Assembly: GCA_016786725.1 (NCBI GenBank)
Contig: JAEUVU010000012.1
Coordinates: 1 to 64,000, forward strand
Reading direction: 5' to 3'
Length of the DNA stretch: 64,000 nt
Origin: Ferruginibacter sp.
Lineage (GTDB): Bacteria; Bacteroidota; Bacteroidia; Chitinophagales; Chitinophagaceae
Shown here: positions 44,441-54,019 of the stretch, one piece after another
Layout of the letters: each line of letters begins with the position of its first letter
Position numbering within the stretch: the stretch's first letter is position 1
Notes under the pieces: generated by a model
Seen by the model: only the letters and a program-made list of their open reading frames with translations
What the model was told of the DNA's origin: nothing
Databases searched by the model: none
Program-made: the position numbers and the translations under genes

Positions 44441-46387
44441 TTGATAACGCAGGAAACCATACAGCAGATACTCAGCCGCATTGATATTGTGGAAATAGTT
44501 GGTTCTTTTATTAAACTGAAGAAAAGAGGAGCCAATTACCTTGGCCTCTGCCCTTTTCACAACGAAAAAACCCCTTCCTTCACCGTATCTCCTTCTAAAG
44601 AAATTTATAAATGCTTTGGTTGCGGCAAGAGCGGCAACAGCATCAGCTTTTTAATGGAAGCAGAAAAGTACAGCTACGTGGAAGCCCTGCGCTGGCTGGC
44701 AGCAAAATATAATGTTGAGATTGAAGAGACTGAAACAAGCCCCGAATACAAACAGCAGCAGCAGGTTGCCGATAGTTTATACATCATCAACAACTTTGCA
44801 CAAAAATATTTTACTGATGCCTTACTTAATTCCGAAGAAGGGCAGGATATCGCATTAAGCTATCTGAAAGAGCGTGGTTTCAGGGATGAGATCATCAAAA
44901 AATTTCAACTTGGTTATAACAGTGAGGCCAGAGATGCTTTTACCAAAGCTGCAACAGAAGCACAATACAGTGTGGAGTTGTTGCAAAAAACCGGGCTTGT
45001 AAATATCCGTGACGGCAACGCTTATGATAATTACCGGGGCCGCATCATCTTCCCCATTCACAATCAAAGCGGCAAAGTGCTGGGATTTGGTGCCAGGATC
45101 ATCAAGAAGAACGACAAAGCGCCTAAATACATCAACAGCCCGGAGAATGAAATTTATGTAAAGAGTAAAATACTATACGGTTCTTACTTTGCAAGGCAGG
45201 CTATTGATAAAGCCGATGAATGTTTACTGGTAGAAGGATATACCGATGTGGTAAGCCTGCACCAGGCCGGTATAGAAAATGTGGTGGCCAGTGGCGGAAC
45301 TTCTCTTACCCCTGACCAGCTAAGATTAATAAAAAAATACACCAATAACCTTACTATTATTTATGATGGCGACAGTGCCGGTATAAAAGCTGCCTTGCGG
45401 GGGCTTGACCTTGCACTGGAAGAAAGCCTGAATGTGAAACTGGTGCTGATACCCGATGGCGAAGATCCGGACAGCTATGTAAACAAAGTGGGCACATCAC
45501 AGTTCATCAATTTTGTAAATGAGAATAAAAAGGATTTCATTTTATTTCAGCTGGGCATAGCATTAAAAGATGCAGGTAACGACAGTACCAAAAAATCATT
45601 GGTTGTAAACCAGGTTGCCGAAACCATTTCAAAAATTAATAAAACGGAGGATTTTACCAAACAACAGGACTATATAAAACAATGCTCCGAAATTTTAAAG
45701 ATAGAAGAAAGCGGTTTACATGCGCTGGTAAATAAATTCATCAGGGAAAAAGTTAACAAAGAAGAGAATCGTGTAAACCGTGACCAGCGTTTTGCAGAGG
45801 AAACAATCAGCACTGATCAAAACATACCTGTTGATGACGATGTTGTTTCTCTTTTTAATAAAGATGAAATGAATGAAAGGGCAATGATAAAAACTTTACT
45901 TGAATACGGACTTAAAGAATGGAACGAAGGACTAAAAATAGCTGATTATGTGTTTAAAGAAATTGAAGAAAACCAATTGGAAGAACTTATTGATAATAAA
46001 GACCTGATACAAGTTTTAAAGACTTATACAAAGTGGTATAAAGATGGCTTAGAACCAACCGTAAAAAATTTCCTGTATTATGAAAACCAGGTCGAAAGCA
46101 CCTTAGTTGCAGGCCTGATTGATTTTAAACACCAGTTAAGTCATAATTGGAAATCAAAGTTTGATATTCATGTACCGTATGGCGAAGAGCAATATTTAAT
46201 AGATGTGTATAGCTCCCTCAATTATTTAAAACTGCGAAAAATCAAAAAGCTTATTGACGAAAATCAAAAGGATTTTGAAAAGGCGGTTTCACCGGAAGAC
46301 CAAATGATGTGTTTACAAACACACCAGCATTTGAAACAAATGGAGATGGAGCTTACCAAACAAATGGGTACGGTTATTTTCCGTTAA
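44441..46387 (+). CDS. dnaG: DNA primase
   Basis: The 648-residue protein has the CHC2 zinc domain (Cys37, His40, Cys58, Cys61 in C-P-F-H and C-F-G-C), the RNA-polymerase-like domain and a Toprim domain with L-L-V-E-G-Y-T-D-V and Y-D-G-D-S-A-G. It makes RNA primers for replication. The start is a TTG at 44441 (T-T-G followed by the conserved I-T-Q-E-T-I-Q-Q-I-L); no ATG fits. The C-terminal helical part would contact DnaB. Confidence 0.96.
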   Translation: MITQETIQQILSRIDIVEIVGSFIKLKKRGANYLGLCPFHNEKTPSFTVSPSKEIYKCFGCGKSGNSISFLMEAEKYSYVEALRWLAAKYNVEIEETETSPEYKQQQQVADSLYIINNFAQKYFTDALLNSEEGQDIALSYLKERGFRDEIIKKFQLGYNSEARDAFTKAATEAQYSVELLQKTGLVNIRDGNAYDNYRGRIIFPIHNQSGKVLGFGARIIKKNDKAPKYINSPENEIYVKSKILYGSYFARQAIDKADECLLVEGYTDVVSLHQAGIENVVASGGTSLTPDQLRLIKKYTNNLTIIYDGDSAGIKAALRGLDLALEESLNVKLVLIPDGEDPDSYVNKVGTSQFINFVNENKKDFILFQLGIALKDAGNDSTKKSLVVNQVAETISKINKTEDFTKQQDYIKQCSEILKIEESGLHALVNKFIREKVNKEENRVNRDQRFAEETISTDQNIPVDDDVVSLFNKDEMNERAMIKTLLEYGLKEWNEGLKIADYVFKEIEENQLEELIDNKDLIQVLKTYTKWYKDGLEPTVKNFLYYENQVESTLVAGLIDFKHQLSHNWKSKFDIHVPYGEEQYLIDVYSSLNYLKLRKIKKLIDENQKDFEKAVSPEDQMMCLQTHQHLKQMEMELTKQMGTVIFR

Positions 46388-46392
46388 TCATA

Positions 46393-46478
46393 ATTTCACG
46401 CAGGGTAAACAGAGAAGCAGAGGCCGCAGAGGATTAAATGTCTGTGGACTCTGCCCTTCAGCGCTCCCTGCGTGAAAT
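46393..46478. repeat. inverted repeat element between dnaG and DUF4349 genes
   Basis: ATTTCACGCAGGG (46393-46405) and CCCTGCGTGAAAT (46466-46478) are perfect inverted arms. Inside are AGCAGAGGCCGCAGAGG and CTCTGCCCTT, which pair in part. It lies between convergent genes and may also stop transcription. Confidence 0.7.
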
Positions 46479-46483
46479 CATAA

Positions 46484-47398
46484 TCAGGATTTTTGTGCCA
46501 CAGCTTTTGCAGGCTTCAACTTCTTCCAGCCAAAATAAGCAGCAAACACAATTAAAAGCAAAGGCCATATAGAAACCAGCCCCACAAATAATTCGGCAAC
46601 CCAGCTTACCCCGGTTTTAAATGCATTGGTGAGTTTTGTTAAAAAAGTTGGATTTTCATTTATTGGCTTATACCCTTCCATTGGCTGATAAAAGCTAAGG
46701 TTGATGGTGCTGTAAGCGGTTTGGTGCGAAAGAAAAGAAACCCTGCTTGCCACAGATTCTATCTGCTGCTGTATATCATCCACTTCATTCTGGACCTTCA
46801 ATATATCTTCCATATTTTTAGATTGCTTTAAAAACTCCAGGTATTTTAAACGCAGTTGTTTCTTTGCTTCGAGCCTGCCCTTTGTATCCACCACTTCACC
46901 GGTAACATCGTCTGTGGTTATTTTTTTCTCCGTCACTTTGCCATCATCTGCAGGCAATGCATTCATGATGGGTTCAAATTGCGCCACCGGAACTTTTATG
47001 GTAATAGAGGTTTCAGATTTCTCATCAGATAAGGTTTGCTCTTCCTGTGCTATATAGGCTCCGTATTGCCTTATTGCATTGTGCACATACACATTGTACT
47101 TCTTAAAATCTTTTATCTCTACTTTTAAAGTAGCGGTTTTAATGATCTTGCTGTCCCAGTCTGTAACCGGCGGTGGTACCGGGCTATGTGTTGATGTAGC
47201 GGTTGAATCAGTTGGTGTTGGCGAAAATTTACCAACCGGTATCTGTTGATTTTCTTTGTAATCTTTTTTATCAGCATCCTGTTCTTTCAGTTCTGCTAAT
47301 GCATAATCCTCAACAGCTTTTTCGTTGTTTGCGCTGTGATTGCAGGAAATAAAAATAGCAGCAGATAAAATTCCGGTAATAAAAAGTTTTGTTTTCAT
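46484..47398 (-). CDS. DUF4349 lipoprotein
   Basis: The 304-residue protein has a lipobox I-F-I-S-C at about residue 19. The DUF4349 domain (about 80-240) shows K-T-A-T-L-K-V-E-I, I-K-V-P-V-A-Q-F-E, a coiled coil (E-V-D-D-I-Q-Q-Q-I-E) and S-T-I-N-L-S-F, and a C-terminal transmembrane helix follows near 270-290. It is anchored in the envelope. Its role is unknown. Confidence 0.88.
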   Translation of the reverse strand: MKTKLFITGILSAAIFISCNHSANNEKAVEDYALAELKEQDADKKDYKENQQIPVGKFSPTPTDSTATSTHSPVPPPVTDWDSKIIKTATLKVEIKDFKKYNVYVHNAIRQYGAYIAQEEQTLSDEKSETSITIKVPVAQFEPIMNALPADDGKVTEKKITTDDVTGEVVDTKGRLEAKKQLRLKYLEFLKQSKNMEDILKVQNEVDDIQQQIESVASRVSFLSHQTAYSTINLSFYQPMEGYKPINENPTFLTKLTNAFKTGVSWVAELFVGLVSIWPLLLIVFAAYFGWKKLKPAKAVAQKS

Positions 47399-47496
47399 AA
47401 CAATGAGTTTAGCGTTATTAGATACTCATTGATACAAATTGCATAAAATTAGTAACCGCAAAAAGGTGTTAAAGGAAAGAGAAAGCTCCTGAAAAC

Positions 47497-47829
47497 CTAC
47501 CTTATCGTGAATTTAAAATTCAGTATCATCTGCGAAATTGCGAAGTCGGGAATATTGTATAGATAGCTGTCGTTGGATTCTTTGATAGTGATGCGGTAGT
47601 TTGTAGCCGTTGATAAAGTGCAAATCCCTTTTCCATCTTTATCGGTTTTATACTTTTTTATTTTATTGGTAAGCAGGTCTTCAAAACTTACTGTGGTTTC
47701 AAGATTTTTATTGTCAGCTGTTGTTACCGTAAATTTCAACACAACAGAATCACCATTTATCTCAGGTTGTTGTGCAAAACTGTTCAGAAAGAATAAGGTA
47801 AAAATAAAGGCAGCAATAAGTGGTTTCAT
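47497..47829 (-). CDS. small secreted protein, unknown
   Basis: A signal peptide (1-19) precedes a 90-residue beta-sandwich-like domain with V-V-L-K-F-T-V-T, T-V-S-F-E-D-L and K-D-G-K-G-I-C-T-L. It resembles the carboxypeptidase-regulatory-like or Ig-like type but is not assigned. It stands alone. Confidence 0.65.
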   Translation of the reverse strand: MKPLIAAFIFTLFFLNSFAQQPEINGDSVVLKFTVTTADNKNLETTVSFEDLLTNKIKKYKTDKDGKGICTLSTATNYRITIKESNDSYLYNIPDFAISQMILNFKFTIR

Positions 47830-47891
47830 ATATTTCAGATTAGCCGGCTATTGTATAAATATACAAGCCACCAATCTAATGGATTGTTAAA

Positions 47892-48299
47892 TCAGGTTTC
47901 CGCCAGTTTCATCACCCACTCCCACTCTTCCGGCTTTACAGTTTGCACACTCAGCCTCCCTAATCTTACCAGGTCCATGTTTGCAAAACGTTTATCTTTT
48001 TTAAGGGTATCAAGCGAAACCGGTTTCTTTAATTTTTTCACTGCTTTAATATCTACCGCCACCCAGCGGTCATCATCTGTTGTAGGGTCCTGGTAGGCTT
48101 CTTTTACCACTTTAGCTATGCCAACAATTTCCACACCTTCATTGCTGTGATAATATAATACCTCATCCCCCTTTTTCATTGCCCGCAGATTGATACGTGC
48201 AGCATAATTACGTACGCCGCTCCAGCAGGTTTCTTTTTCTTTCACCAAAGTATCCCAGCTATAAACTGAGGGTTCTGATTTTACAAGCCAGTATGCCAT
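47892..48299 (-). CDS. EVE-domain protein
   Basis: The 135-residue protein matches the EVE (PUA-like) fold: Y-W-L-V-K-S-E-P-S-V-Y-S-W, W-S-G-V-R-N-Y-A-A-R, G-D-E-V-L-Y-Y-H-S-N and I-V-G-I-A-K-V. The family binds modified bases in nucleic acids, as known for some members. The target here is not known. It is of full length. Confidence 0.93.
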   Translation of the reverse strand: MAYWLVKSEPSVYSWDTLVKEKETCWSGVRNYAARINLRAMKKGDEVLYYHSNEGVEIVGIAKVVKEAYQDPTTDDDRWVAVDIKAVKKLKKPVSLDTLKKDKRFANMDLVRLGRLSVQTVKPEEWEWVMKLAET

Positions 48300-48429
48300 A
48301 AATAAAATTTTACCTTTATAACAATTGGTTTAAACATTGTTTGAAACTAATGTTACCTTTACAGCGTAAGATAATAGTTGTTGCTTACTAAATAAAAAAC
48401 AATAGTAAATATTTTAAAATAAATACTGT

Positions 48430-48657
48430 ATGCCACTTATAAACCTTATCCCATTACTTTCTATGCCTGGCGGCTCTGAGTGGATCCTTATTGCTGTTGT
48501 TGTACTCCTAATATTCGGAGGGAAAAAAATTCCGGAACTTATGAGGGGCCTTGGTAAAGGCGTACGGGAATTTAAAGATGCAAAAGGCAATGTTGAAAAG
48601 GAAATAGAAGAGGGTATGAATGAAAAAGACACAAAAGAAACTCCTCCCAAAGCATAA
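48430..48657 (+). CDS. tatA: twin-arginine translocase subunit TatA/E
   Basis: The 75-residue protein has one membrane helix ([14 protein letters not shown]), the F-G-G-K-K-I-P-E-L hinge and an amphipathic helix ([11 protein letters not shown]) before an acidic tail. It forms the protein-conducting ring of the Tat system. tatC is not in the window. A strong terminator follows. Confidence 0.95.
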   Translation: MPLINLIPLLSMPGGSEWILIAVVVLLIFGGKKIPELMRGLGKGVREFKDAKGNVEKEIEEGMNEKDTKETPPKA

Positions 48658-48679
48658 TTATTTTTTGCAACTAATAAAG

Positions 48680-48709
48680 AATCCCCTTTCAGTTGAAAGG
48701 GGATTTTTT
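48680..48709 (+). terminator. strong intrinsic terminator after tatA
   Basis: AATCCCCTTTC (48680-48690) and GAAAGGGGATT (48695-48705) pair around AGTT, followed by T to 48709. Confidence 0.92.
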
Positions 48710-48904
48710 ATTAGAACTATCTGCCCGTTCAATTGCCTTACTCATTTAATGTGACCCGGTAGTAAACCTGTGTTAAATAAAATTCAGCAGCAATCCTTCC
48801 ATTTTTACGTAATAAATCAAAAGTTAAATCCATTTAACAGAATTATCCGTATTTAATCTAAAATCAACTGTTTCTCTTTCCTAAATAATCAAAACTTCCA
48901 AAAC

Positions 48905-50029
48905 ATGAATCTAAAATTAACCAGGTTAATTGTTCCGGTTTTACTACTGCTGTTTGCCGAAACATTGCATGCCCAATCCGGAAAAGAAAACATTATAACT
49001 ACGGCGGTTCCTTTTTTACGGCTGGCAACCGATGCCCGTGCCGGCGGTATGGGTGATGTGGGCGTTGCAACAGACCCCGATGCAAACGCTATGTTTTACA
49101 ATGGGGCCAAAACAATTTTTAACGATGGCAAATATGGAGCTGGCCTTACTTACACGCCGTGGCTGAGTGAATTTGATATTAAAAGCCTGTTCCAGGCTTC
49201 TGTGGCGGGTTTTTATAAATTAGATGACAAGCAATCTGTAAGCCTGGGTTTCCGAAATTTCAGCCAGGGAACTTTTACTTTTTATGATGTACTTGGCCAG
49301 GAAACAAGCACCTTCAAACCAAACGATATGGCCATTGAAGCCGGTTACTCCCGCAAGCTTTCAAAGAAAAGCGCCATAGGCCTTAATGTACGCTACATAC
49401 GCAGCAGGCTGGCTGATAACACGGTGAACAGCAGTTACAAAACAGGCAGCGCCTTTGCAGCAGACCTTTCTTATTTCTGCACAAAAAAAGAATGGAATTT
49501 TGGTGTTGCCTTAACCAACCTGGGCACCAAAATGAATTATGGCGGCGAAGATGCTTACCTGCCTGCAAACCTTGCCCTGGGCGCAGCCTGGAACAAAAAA
49601 ATAAACAACGATAATAAAATTTCATTTGCATTTGACCTGAACAAACTACTGGTACCAACCCCGCCCGACCCAACCAATGCTCAAAAAGTAGCAGACTATA
49701 ACAATAAAGGGGTTGTTGGCAGCTGGTTCAGTTCTTTTGGCGATGCACCGGGCGGAGGAAGCGAAGAGTTAAAAGAAATTCAACTGGGCCTGGGTGCAGA
49801 ATATACTTACAAAGAAATGTTCAGCTTGCGTGCAGGTTATTTTACCGAAAATAAACTGAAAGGGAACCGCAATTATTTAACTGTGGGCGCCGGTTTGCAA
49901 TACAAAATTGCAGGTATTAATTTCTCTTACCTGGCACCAACCGGTAACAATGCAAACAACAATGCACTAAAAAATACTTTCAGGCTTTCGCTGTTGTTTG
50001 ATATGAATAAAACAACCGCATCAAAATAA
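48905..50029 (+). CDS. porV: type IX secretion outer-membrane protein PorV (LptO)
   Basis: The 374-residue protein has a signal peptide (1-23) and a beta-barrel of the PorV/FadL-like type: L-A-T-D-A-R-A-G-G-M-G-D-V-G, W-L-S-E-F, Y-I-R-S-R-L-A and a final F-R-L-S-L-L-F-D-M. PorV helps pass cargo through the T9SS and supplies it to the C-terminal signal peptidase PorU. It precedes two DUF4331 genes by 21 bases, at least one of which has a T9SS-type tail. This is a natural cargo-like context. Confidence 0.92.
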   Translation: MNLKLTRLIVPVLLLLFAETLHAQSGKENIITTAVPFLRLATDARAGGMGDVGVATDPDANAMFYNGAKTIFNDGKYGAGLTYTPWLSEFDIKSLFQASVAGFYKLDDKQSVSLGFRNFSQGTFTFYDVLGQETSTFKPNDMAIEAGYSRKLSKKSAIGLNVRYIRSRLADNTVNSSYKTGSAFAADLSYFCTKKEWNFGVALTNLGTKMNYGGEDAYLPANLALGAAWNKKINNDNKISFAFDLNKLLVPTPPDPTNAQKVADYNNKGVVGSWFSSFGDAPGGGSEELKEIQLGLGAEYTYKEMFSLRAGYFTENKLKGNRNYLTVGAGLQYKIAGINFSYLAPTGNNANNNALKNTFRLSLLFDMNKTTASK

Positions 50030-50050
50030 ATTAACCTAAAATCTACAATA

Positions 50051-51793
50051 ATGAAAAGAACATTTATTAAAACAAAGCAACTGATACTGGCGCTGGCCTT
50101 GGTTACAGGCAGCCTTGTAACAAATGCCTCCAGCCACCGGGAAGCTCCGTTGATCAGTAACGATCCACTGGCGGATAATACAGATGTGTATGCTTTCCGC
50201 AGCCCCGATGATCCGAATACCATTACCATCATCGCCAATTATATTCCGTTTGAGCTGCCTGAAGGCGGCCCTAACTATTATACGTTCGGTACCAATATCC
50301 GTTACGAAATTCATATCAAGAATAAAACAACAACCACCACAGATGATATTTTGTACCGGTTCACCTTTTCGCAGGTAAACCAGGATCCGACTACATTCTT
50401 CAACATTCGCCTGGGCGCACAGAATATAAAGACAACCTATATCTGTGAGAAAAGTGTAAATGGTGGCCCCTTTACAACGATTGTTACAAATGGAGTTGTA
50501 CCTCCGGCAAACATTGGCCCACGCTCTATACAAAGCAGCCCGGTTGGTTTGGGTGTTGCCAATTATGATGTATTGATAAACGCAGCAATAGCAACTACAG
50601 CCGCAGGAGAAAAAGTATTTTGCGGCCCTGTGGATGATCCGTTCTTTGTTGATCTTGCCGGTGCATTTGATTTGGGTAGTTTTCGTCCCGAAGGAAATAC
50701 AACCAACCCAACTAAAGATGGTTTATCAAGGTACAATGTTCACAGCATCGCTTTAAAAATCCCTATCAACCTTTTACAAAAAGATGGTAAAACTGCAGCG
50801 CAGGCTACCAGCATTTTGGATGGCGATTTTGTAATTGGTGTTTGGGCAAGCGCCAGCAGGCAGCAGATAAAAACAATGGGCAGCAATGGAACAGTTGGTT
50901 ACAGCGGGCCATGGGTGCAGGTTTCACGCCTGGGTATGCCGCTTACCAATGAAGCTGTTATTCCTGCAGGCATGAAAGACAAATGGAATTCTGTTACCCC
51001 TGCAAATGATCTGCAGTTTGCTTCTTACTTCTCAAATCCAGAGCTGGCTTTGTATATGGATGACTCACAGTTTGGCGGAGCCGTTCCATCTTTAAATGCA
51101 TTGAGGATACAAAACCATTCTTTAGGCGCTTATGATTTCAGGAATGGCAAACCTGGTTTGTATGGATTAAAAGGCAGTGATGCTGTAAAAGGTACAGCAT
51201 TGGATGATGCAATCTTTGGAACCATTTTGTTACCTGATAACAAAAGCCCTAGAGCAGTTGACATTCTGCCTATATTTTATACCGGCGTTCCAAACCTGGC
51301 GCCATATCAATTAGCAACAGGTAAAAACGGAAATCCGCTGGCAGCAGGTAAACCTTTCATCAATAATTTTTTACCCACGCTGGGTGATATGCTGCGGCTG
51401 AATATGGCCGTGCCTCCTACCCCACGCAGCGATCCTAAGTTCAGCAGCCTGGGCATTGTGCAGGCCGCAGTGCTGGGACTTACAGATCCTGCTTACAATC
51501 AAAGCACCGCTATTCAGAATATTCCAAACATGGATGGTTTTCCTAACGGCAGAAGACTGGAAGATGATGTAACAACCATTGAACTGCAGGCAGTAGGCGG
51601 TGTGGCGCTGGCAGCAATTGGTTTATGGTATGATGATTACAAAAATGATGGTAATGCAGTTACAACAAACCTGTTGAATGTGCTCAGTTTTTCTGCAGGG
51701 CCAACGAAGAACGATACCACATTTAAACCGGTGTTCCCTTATGTGCAAACACCCTGGAGAGGTTATGATTATACTGTAAAGCCAAGATTCTAA
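50051..51793 (+). CDS. secreted DUF4331 protein, copy 1 (no sorting domain)
   Basis: The 580-residue protein has a signal peptide (about 1-26) and the DUF4331 domain over most of its length: S-S-H-R-E-A-P-L-I-S-N-D-P-L-A-D-N-T-D, I-I-A-N-Y-I-P-F-E, V-F-C-G-P-V-D-D-P-F-F-V-D-L and G-A-V-P-S. It ends soon after the domain (Y-D-Y-T-V-K-P-R-F) without a sorting tail. It is a close paralogue of the next gene. Function unknown; the family is extracellular or periplasmic in other bacteria. Confidence 0.92.
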   Translation: MKRTFIKTKQLILALALVTGSLVTNASSHREAPLISNDPLADNTDVYAFRSPDDPNTITIIANYIPFELPEGGPNYYTFGTNIRYEIHIKNKTTTTTDDILYRFTFSQVNQDPTTFFNIRLGAQNIKTTYICEKSVNGGPFTTIVTNGVVPPANIGPRSIQSSPVGLGVANYDVLINAAIATTAAGEKVFCGPVDDPFFVDLAGAFDLGSFRPEGNTTNPTKDGLSRYNVHSIALKIPINLLQKDGKTAAQATSILDGDFVIGVWASASRQQIKTMGSNGTVGYSGPWVQVSRLGMPLTNEAVIPAGMKDKWNSVTPANDLQFASYFSNPELALYMDDSQFGGAVPSLNALRIQNHSLGAYDFRNGKPGLYGLKGSDAVKGTALDDAIFGTILLPDNKSPRAVDILPIFYTGVPNLAPYQLATGKNGNPLAAGKPFINNFLPTLGDMLRLNMAVPPTPRSDPKFSSLGIVQAAVLGLTDPAYNQSTAIQNIPNMDGFPNGRRLEDDVTTIELQAVGGVALAAIGLWYDDYKNDGNAVTTNLLNVLSFSAGPTKNDTTFKPVFPYVQTPWRGYDYTVKPRF

Positions 51794-51826
51794 CCTAAAA
51801 AATTAACCACTATAAATATTAATAAG

Positions 51827-53854
51827 ATGAAACAATATTTTAAGATACTTACTGCCCTGCTCATCTGCACAACAGCATTTACGATGAATGCTGCTGCATC
51901 CAGCCACAGGGAAGCGCCGCTGATCAGCAATGATCCGCTGGCAGATAATACCGATCTTTATGCATTCCGCAGCCCGGCCGACAGCAATAAGATCGTCTTC
52001 ATTGCCAATTATATTCCTTTTGAACATCCGGCCGGAGGGCCTAACTGGTACACGTTTGGGGAGAACATACGCTACGAGATACACATTGATAACAACACCG
52101 CCACAACCGGTGATGATATCATTTACCGCTTTACTTTTTCTTCCACCAATGAAGATGGTTCTACTTTTTTCAACATAAGATTGGGTAAGCAAAATGTAAA
52201 AACAACTTACACCTGCGAAAGAAGTATCAACGGTGGTGCAAGTTTTACAGCCATTGTAACCAATGGTGTGGTGCCTCCTCCAAACATAGGCCCACGCTCT
52301 ATTGAGGGCGGTGCAGGTTTGGGTGCAACTGATTACAATGCATTGATGACTGCTGCTATTGCAACAGCAGGCACAGGTGAAAAAGTTTTCTGCGGCCCTG
52401 TTGATGATCCTTTCTTTGTTGATTTAGGTGGTGCATTTGATGCAGGAGGCTTCAGAACAACCGGTGCAAGAGATGGCGTGGCAAAATACAATTGCCATAC
52501 TATTGCAATAGAAGTTCCGATTTCTACCTTACAAAAAGCAGGTAAAACAACAGCACAGGCAACCAGTATTTTAGATGCTGATTTTGTGATTGGTGTTTAT
52601 GCCAATGCAAGCAGGCCTGCTATTACAACCCTAAGTACTGAAGGTGGCAAACCCACTGTATCTGGTAACTGGATACAGGTTTCAAGACTGGGAATGCCTT
52701 TAACCAACGAAGCAGTAATTGCTATTGGCGATAAAGATAAATGGAATGCAACAGCGCCATCTGGCGACGGACAATTCGTACCCTATTTTAAAAATCCTGA
52801 GCTGGCTTTGTACATGGATGACTCACAGTTTGGCGGAGCTGTTCCGGGCCTTGCTAAATTAAGGGTACAGAGCAACTCTTTGGGTGCATTTGATTTCAGG
52901 AATGGTAAACCAGGTTTATGGCCATTAAAAGGCTCGCCAGCTGTTGCCGGTACTGCCTTGGATGATGCGATTTTCGGTACTATCTTATTACCGGATAATC
53001 AAAGCCCGAGAGCTGTAGATATCTTACCGATATTTTATACAGGTGTTCCAAACCTGCGTCCTTACCAGCTTGCAACAGGCAAAGGCGGTAATCCGCTGGC
53101 CGCCGGCAAGCCTTTCATCAATAATTTTTTGCCAACGCTTGGTGATTATTTAAGATTGAATATGGCCGTACCTGTTACACCACGTAACACTCCTGACTTC
53201 AGCTCGCTGGGTATTGTACAGGCTGCTGTATTGGGATTAACCGATCCGAGATTTAATGGCAGCGCTGCATTACAGTTTATACCAAATATGGATGGTTTCC
53301 CCAACGGAAGAAGACTTGAAGATGATGTAACCACCATCGAATTACAGGCTGTAGGTGGCGTTGCTTTGGCAGCCATTGGTTTATGGTATGATGATTATCC
53401 TGGTACAGGAAGCCCGGTTACACCACAATTGGTAAACACTATAACTTTTAAAGAAGGGGTGGGCAAAAACGATACCACATTCAAAACATCATTTCCTTTT
53501 GTGCAAACACCCTGGAGAGGTTTTAACGGGCCGGGATATTCAGGACCAAAAAGCCAGGTATATGGTGGTAACCTTGGTTTAGCTGCAGATCCTACTGCCT
53601 TTATAGCTTTCCCAAGTCCTTTCAGATCAGCTACCACTTTCCACTACAGGCTTAGCCAGGATGCAACAGATATACGCATTGTAATTACGGATGCCGTGGG
53701 AAGGCAGATAGCTGTGATAAAAGAGCCTGGCAGAACAAAAGGCGACTATTATGTGCAGTGGAGCAAGCCAAACCTGGCACCGGGCGCCTATTATGCAAGG
53801 ATGTATGTAGATGGCGTGAAGACGAATACAATGGGGATTATAAAAACAAACTAA
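51827..53854 (+). CDS. secreted DUF4331 protein, copy 2, with T9SS-type sorting domain
   Basis: The 675-residue product shares the DUF4331 domain almost motif for motif with the preceding gene. It adds about 85 residues at the C-terminus: A-F-P-S-P-F-R-S-A-T-T-F, I-V-I-T-D-A-V-G-R, Y-Y-V-Q-W-S, L-A-P-G-A-Y-Y-A-R and a basic end, the pattern of a type A T9SS sorting domain. It should be exported across the outer membrane, perhaps through PorV nearby. The gene begins 33 bases after copy 1, so the pair is a tandem duplication. Confidence 0.93.
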   Translation: MKQYFKILTALLICTTAFTMNAAASSHREAPLISNDPLADNTDLYAFRSPADSNKIVFIANYIPFEHPAGGPNWYTFGENIRYEIHIDNNTATTGDDIIYRFTFSSTNEDGSTFFNIRLGKQNVKTTYTCERSINGGASFTAIVTNGVVPPPNIGPRSIEGGAGLGATDYNALMTAAIATAGTGEKVFCGPVDDPFFVDLGGAFDAGGFRTTGARDGVAKYNCHTIAIEVPISTLQKAGKTTAQATSILDADFVIGVYANASRPAITTLSTEGGKPTVSGNWIQVSRLGMPLTNEAVIAIGDKDKWNATAPSGDGQFVPYFKNPELALYMDDSQFGGAVPGLAKLRVQSNSLGAFDFRNGKPGLWPLKGSPAVAGTALDDAIFGTILLPDNQSPRAVDILPIFYTGVPNLRPYQLATGKGGNPLAAGKPFINNFLPTLGDYLRLNMAVPVTPRNTPDFSSLGIVQAAVLGLTDPRFNGSAALQFIPNMDGFPNGRRLEDDVTTIELQAVGGVALAAIGLWYDDYPGTGSPVTPQLVNTITFKEGVGKNDTTFKTSFPFVQTPWRGFNGPGYSGPKSQVYGGNLGLAADPTAFIAFPSPFRSATTFHYRLSQDATDIRIVITDAVGRQIAVIKEPGRTKGDYYVQWSKPNLAPGAYYARMYVDGVKTNTMGIIKTN

Positions 53855-53904
53855 AATCAGGCTACGAATTGTAACCAATAATGCAGGGCATTCGTGCTCA
53901 TTAG

Positions 53905-53925
53905 TGTACTGAGCTTGCCGAAGTA
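53905..53925. repeat. partial REP-like fragment
   Basis: TGTACTGAGCTTGCCGAAG resembles the TCTGAGCTTGTCGAAG core of the elements at 15729 and 55811. It is short and diverged. Confidence 0.4.
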
Positions 53926-54019
53926 TTCGTGGCAAACAAATCTGCGAAGCATAAAAAATAAATGCAAATTCGGAGAACCAAGGTTCTCCTTTTTGCGTAT
54001 CTGTTAAAAACTACACAAA

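Noticed and set aside
50036..50533. 165-residue leftward frame opposite the first DUF4331 gene
   Set aside because: A similar antisense frame occurs opposite the second copy, as expected from duplication of the sense gene.
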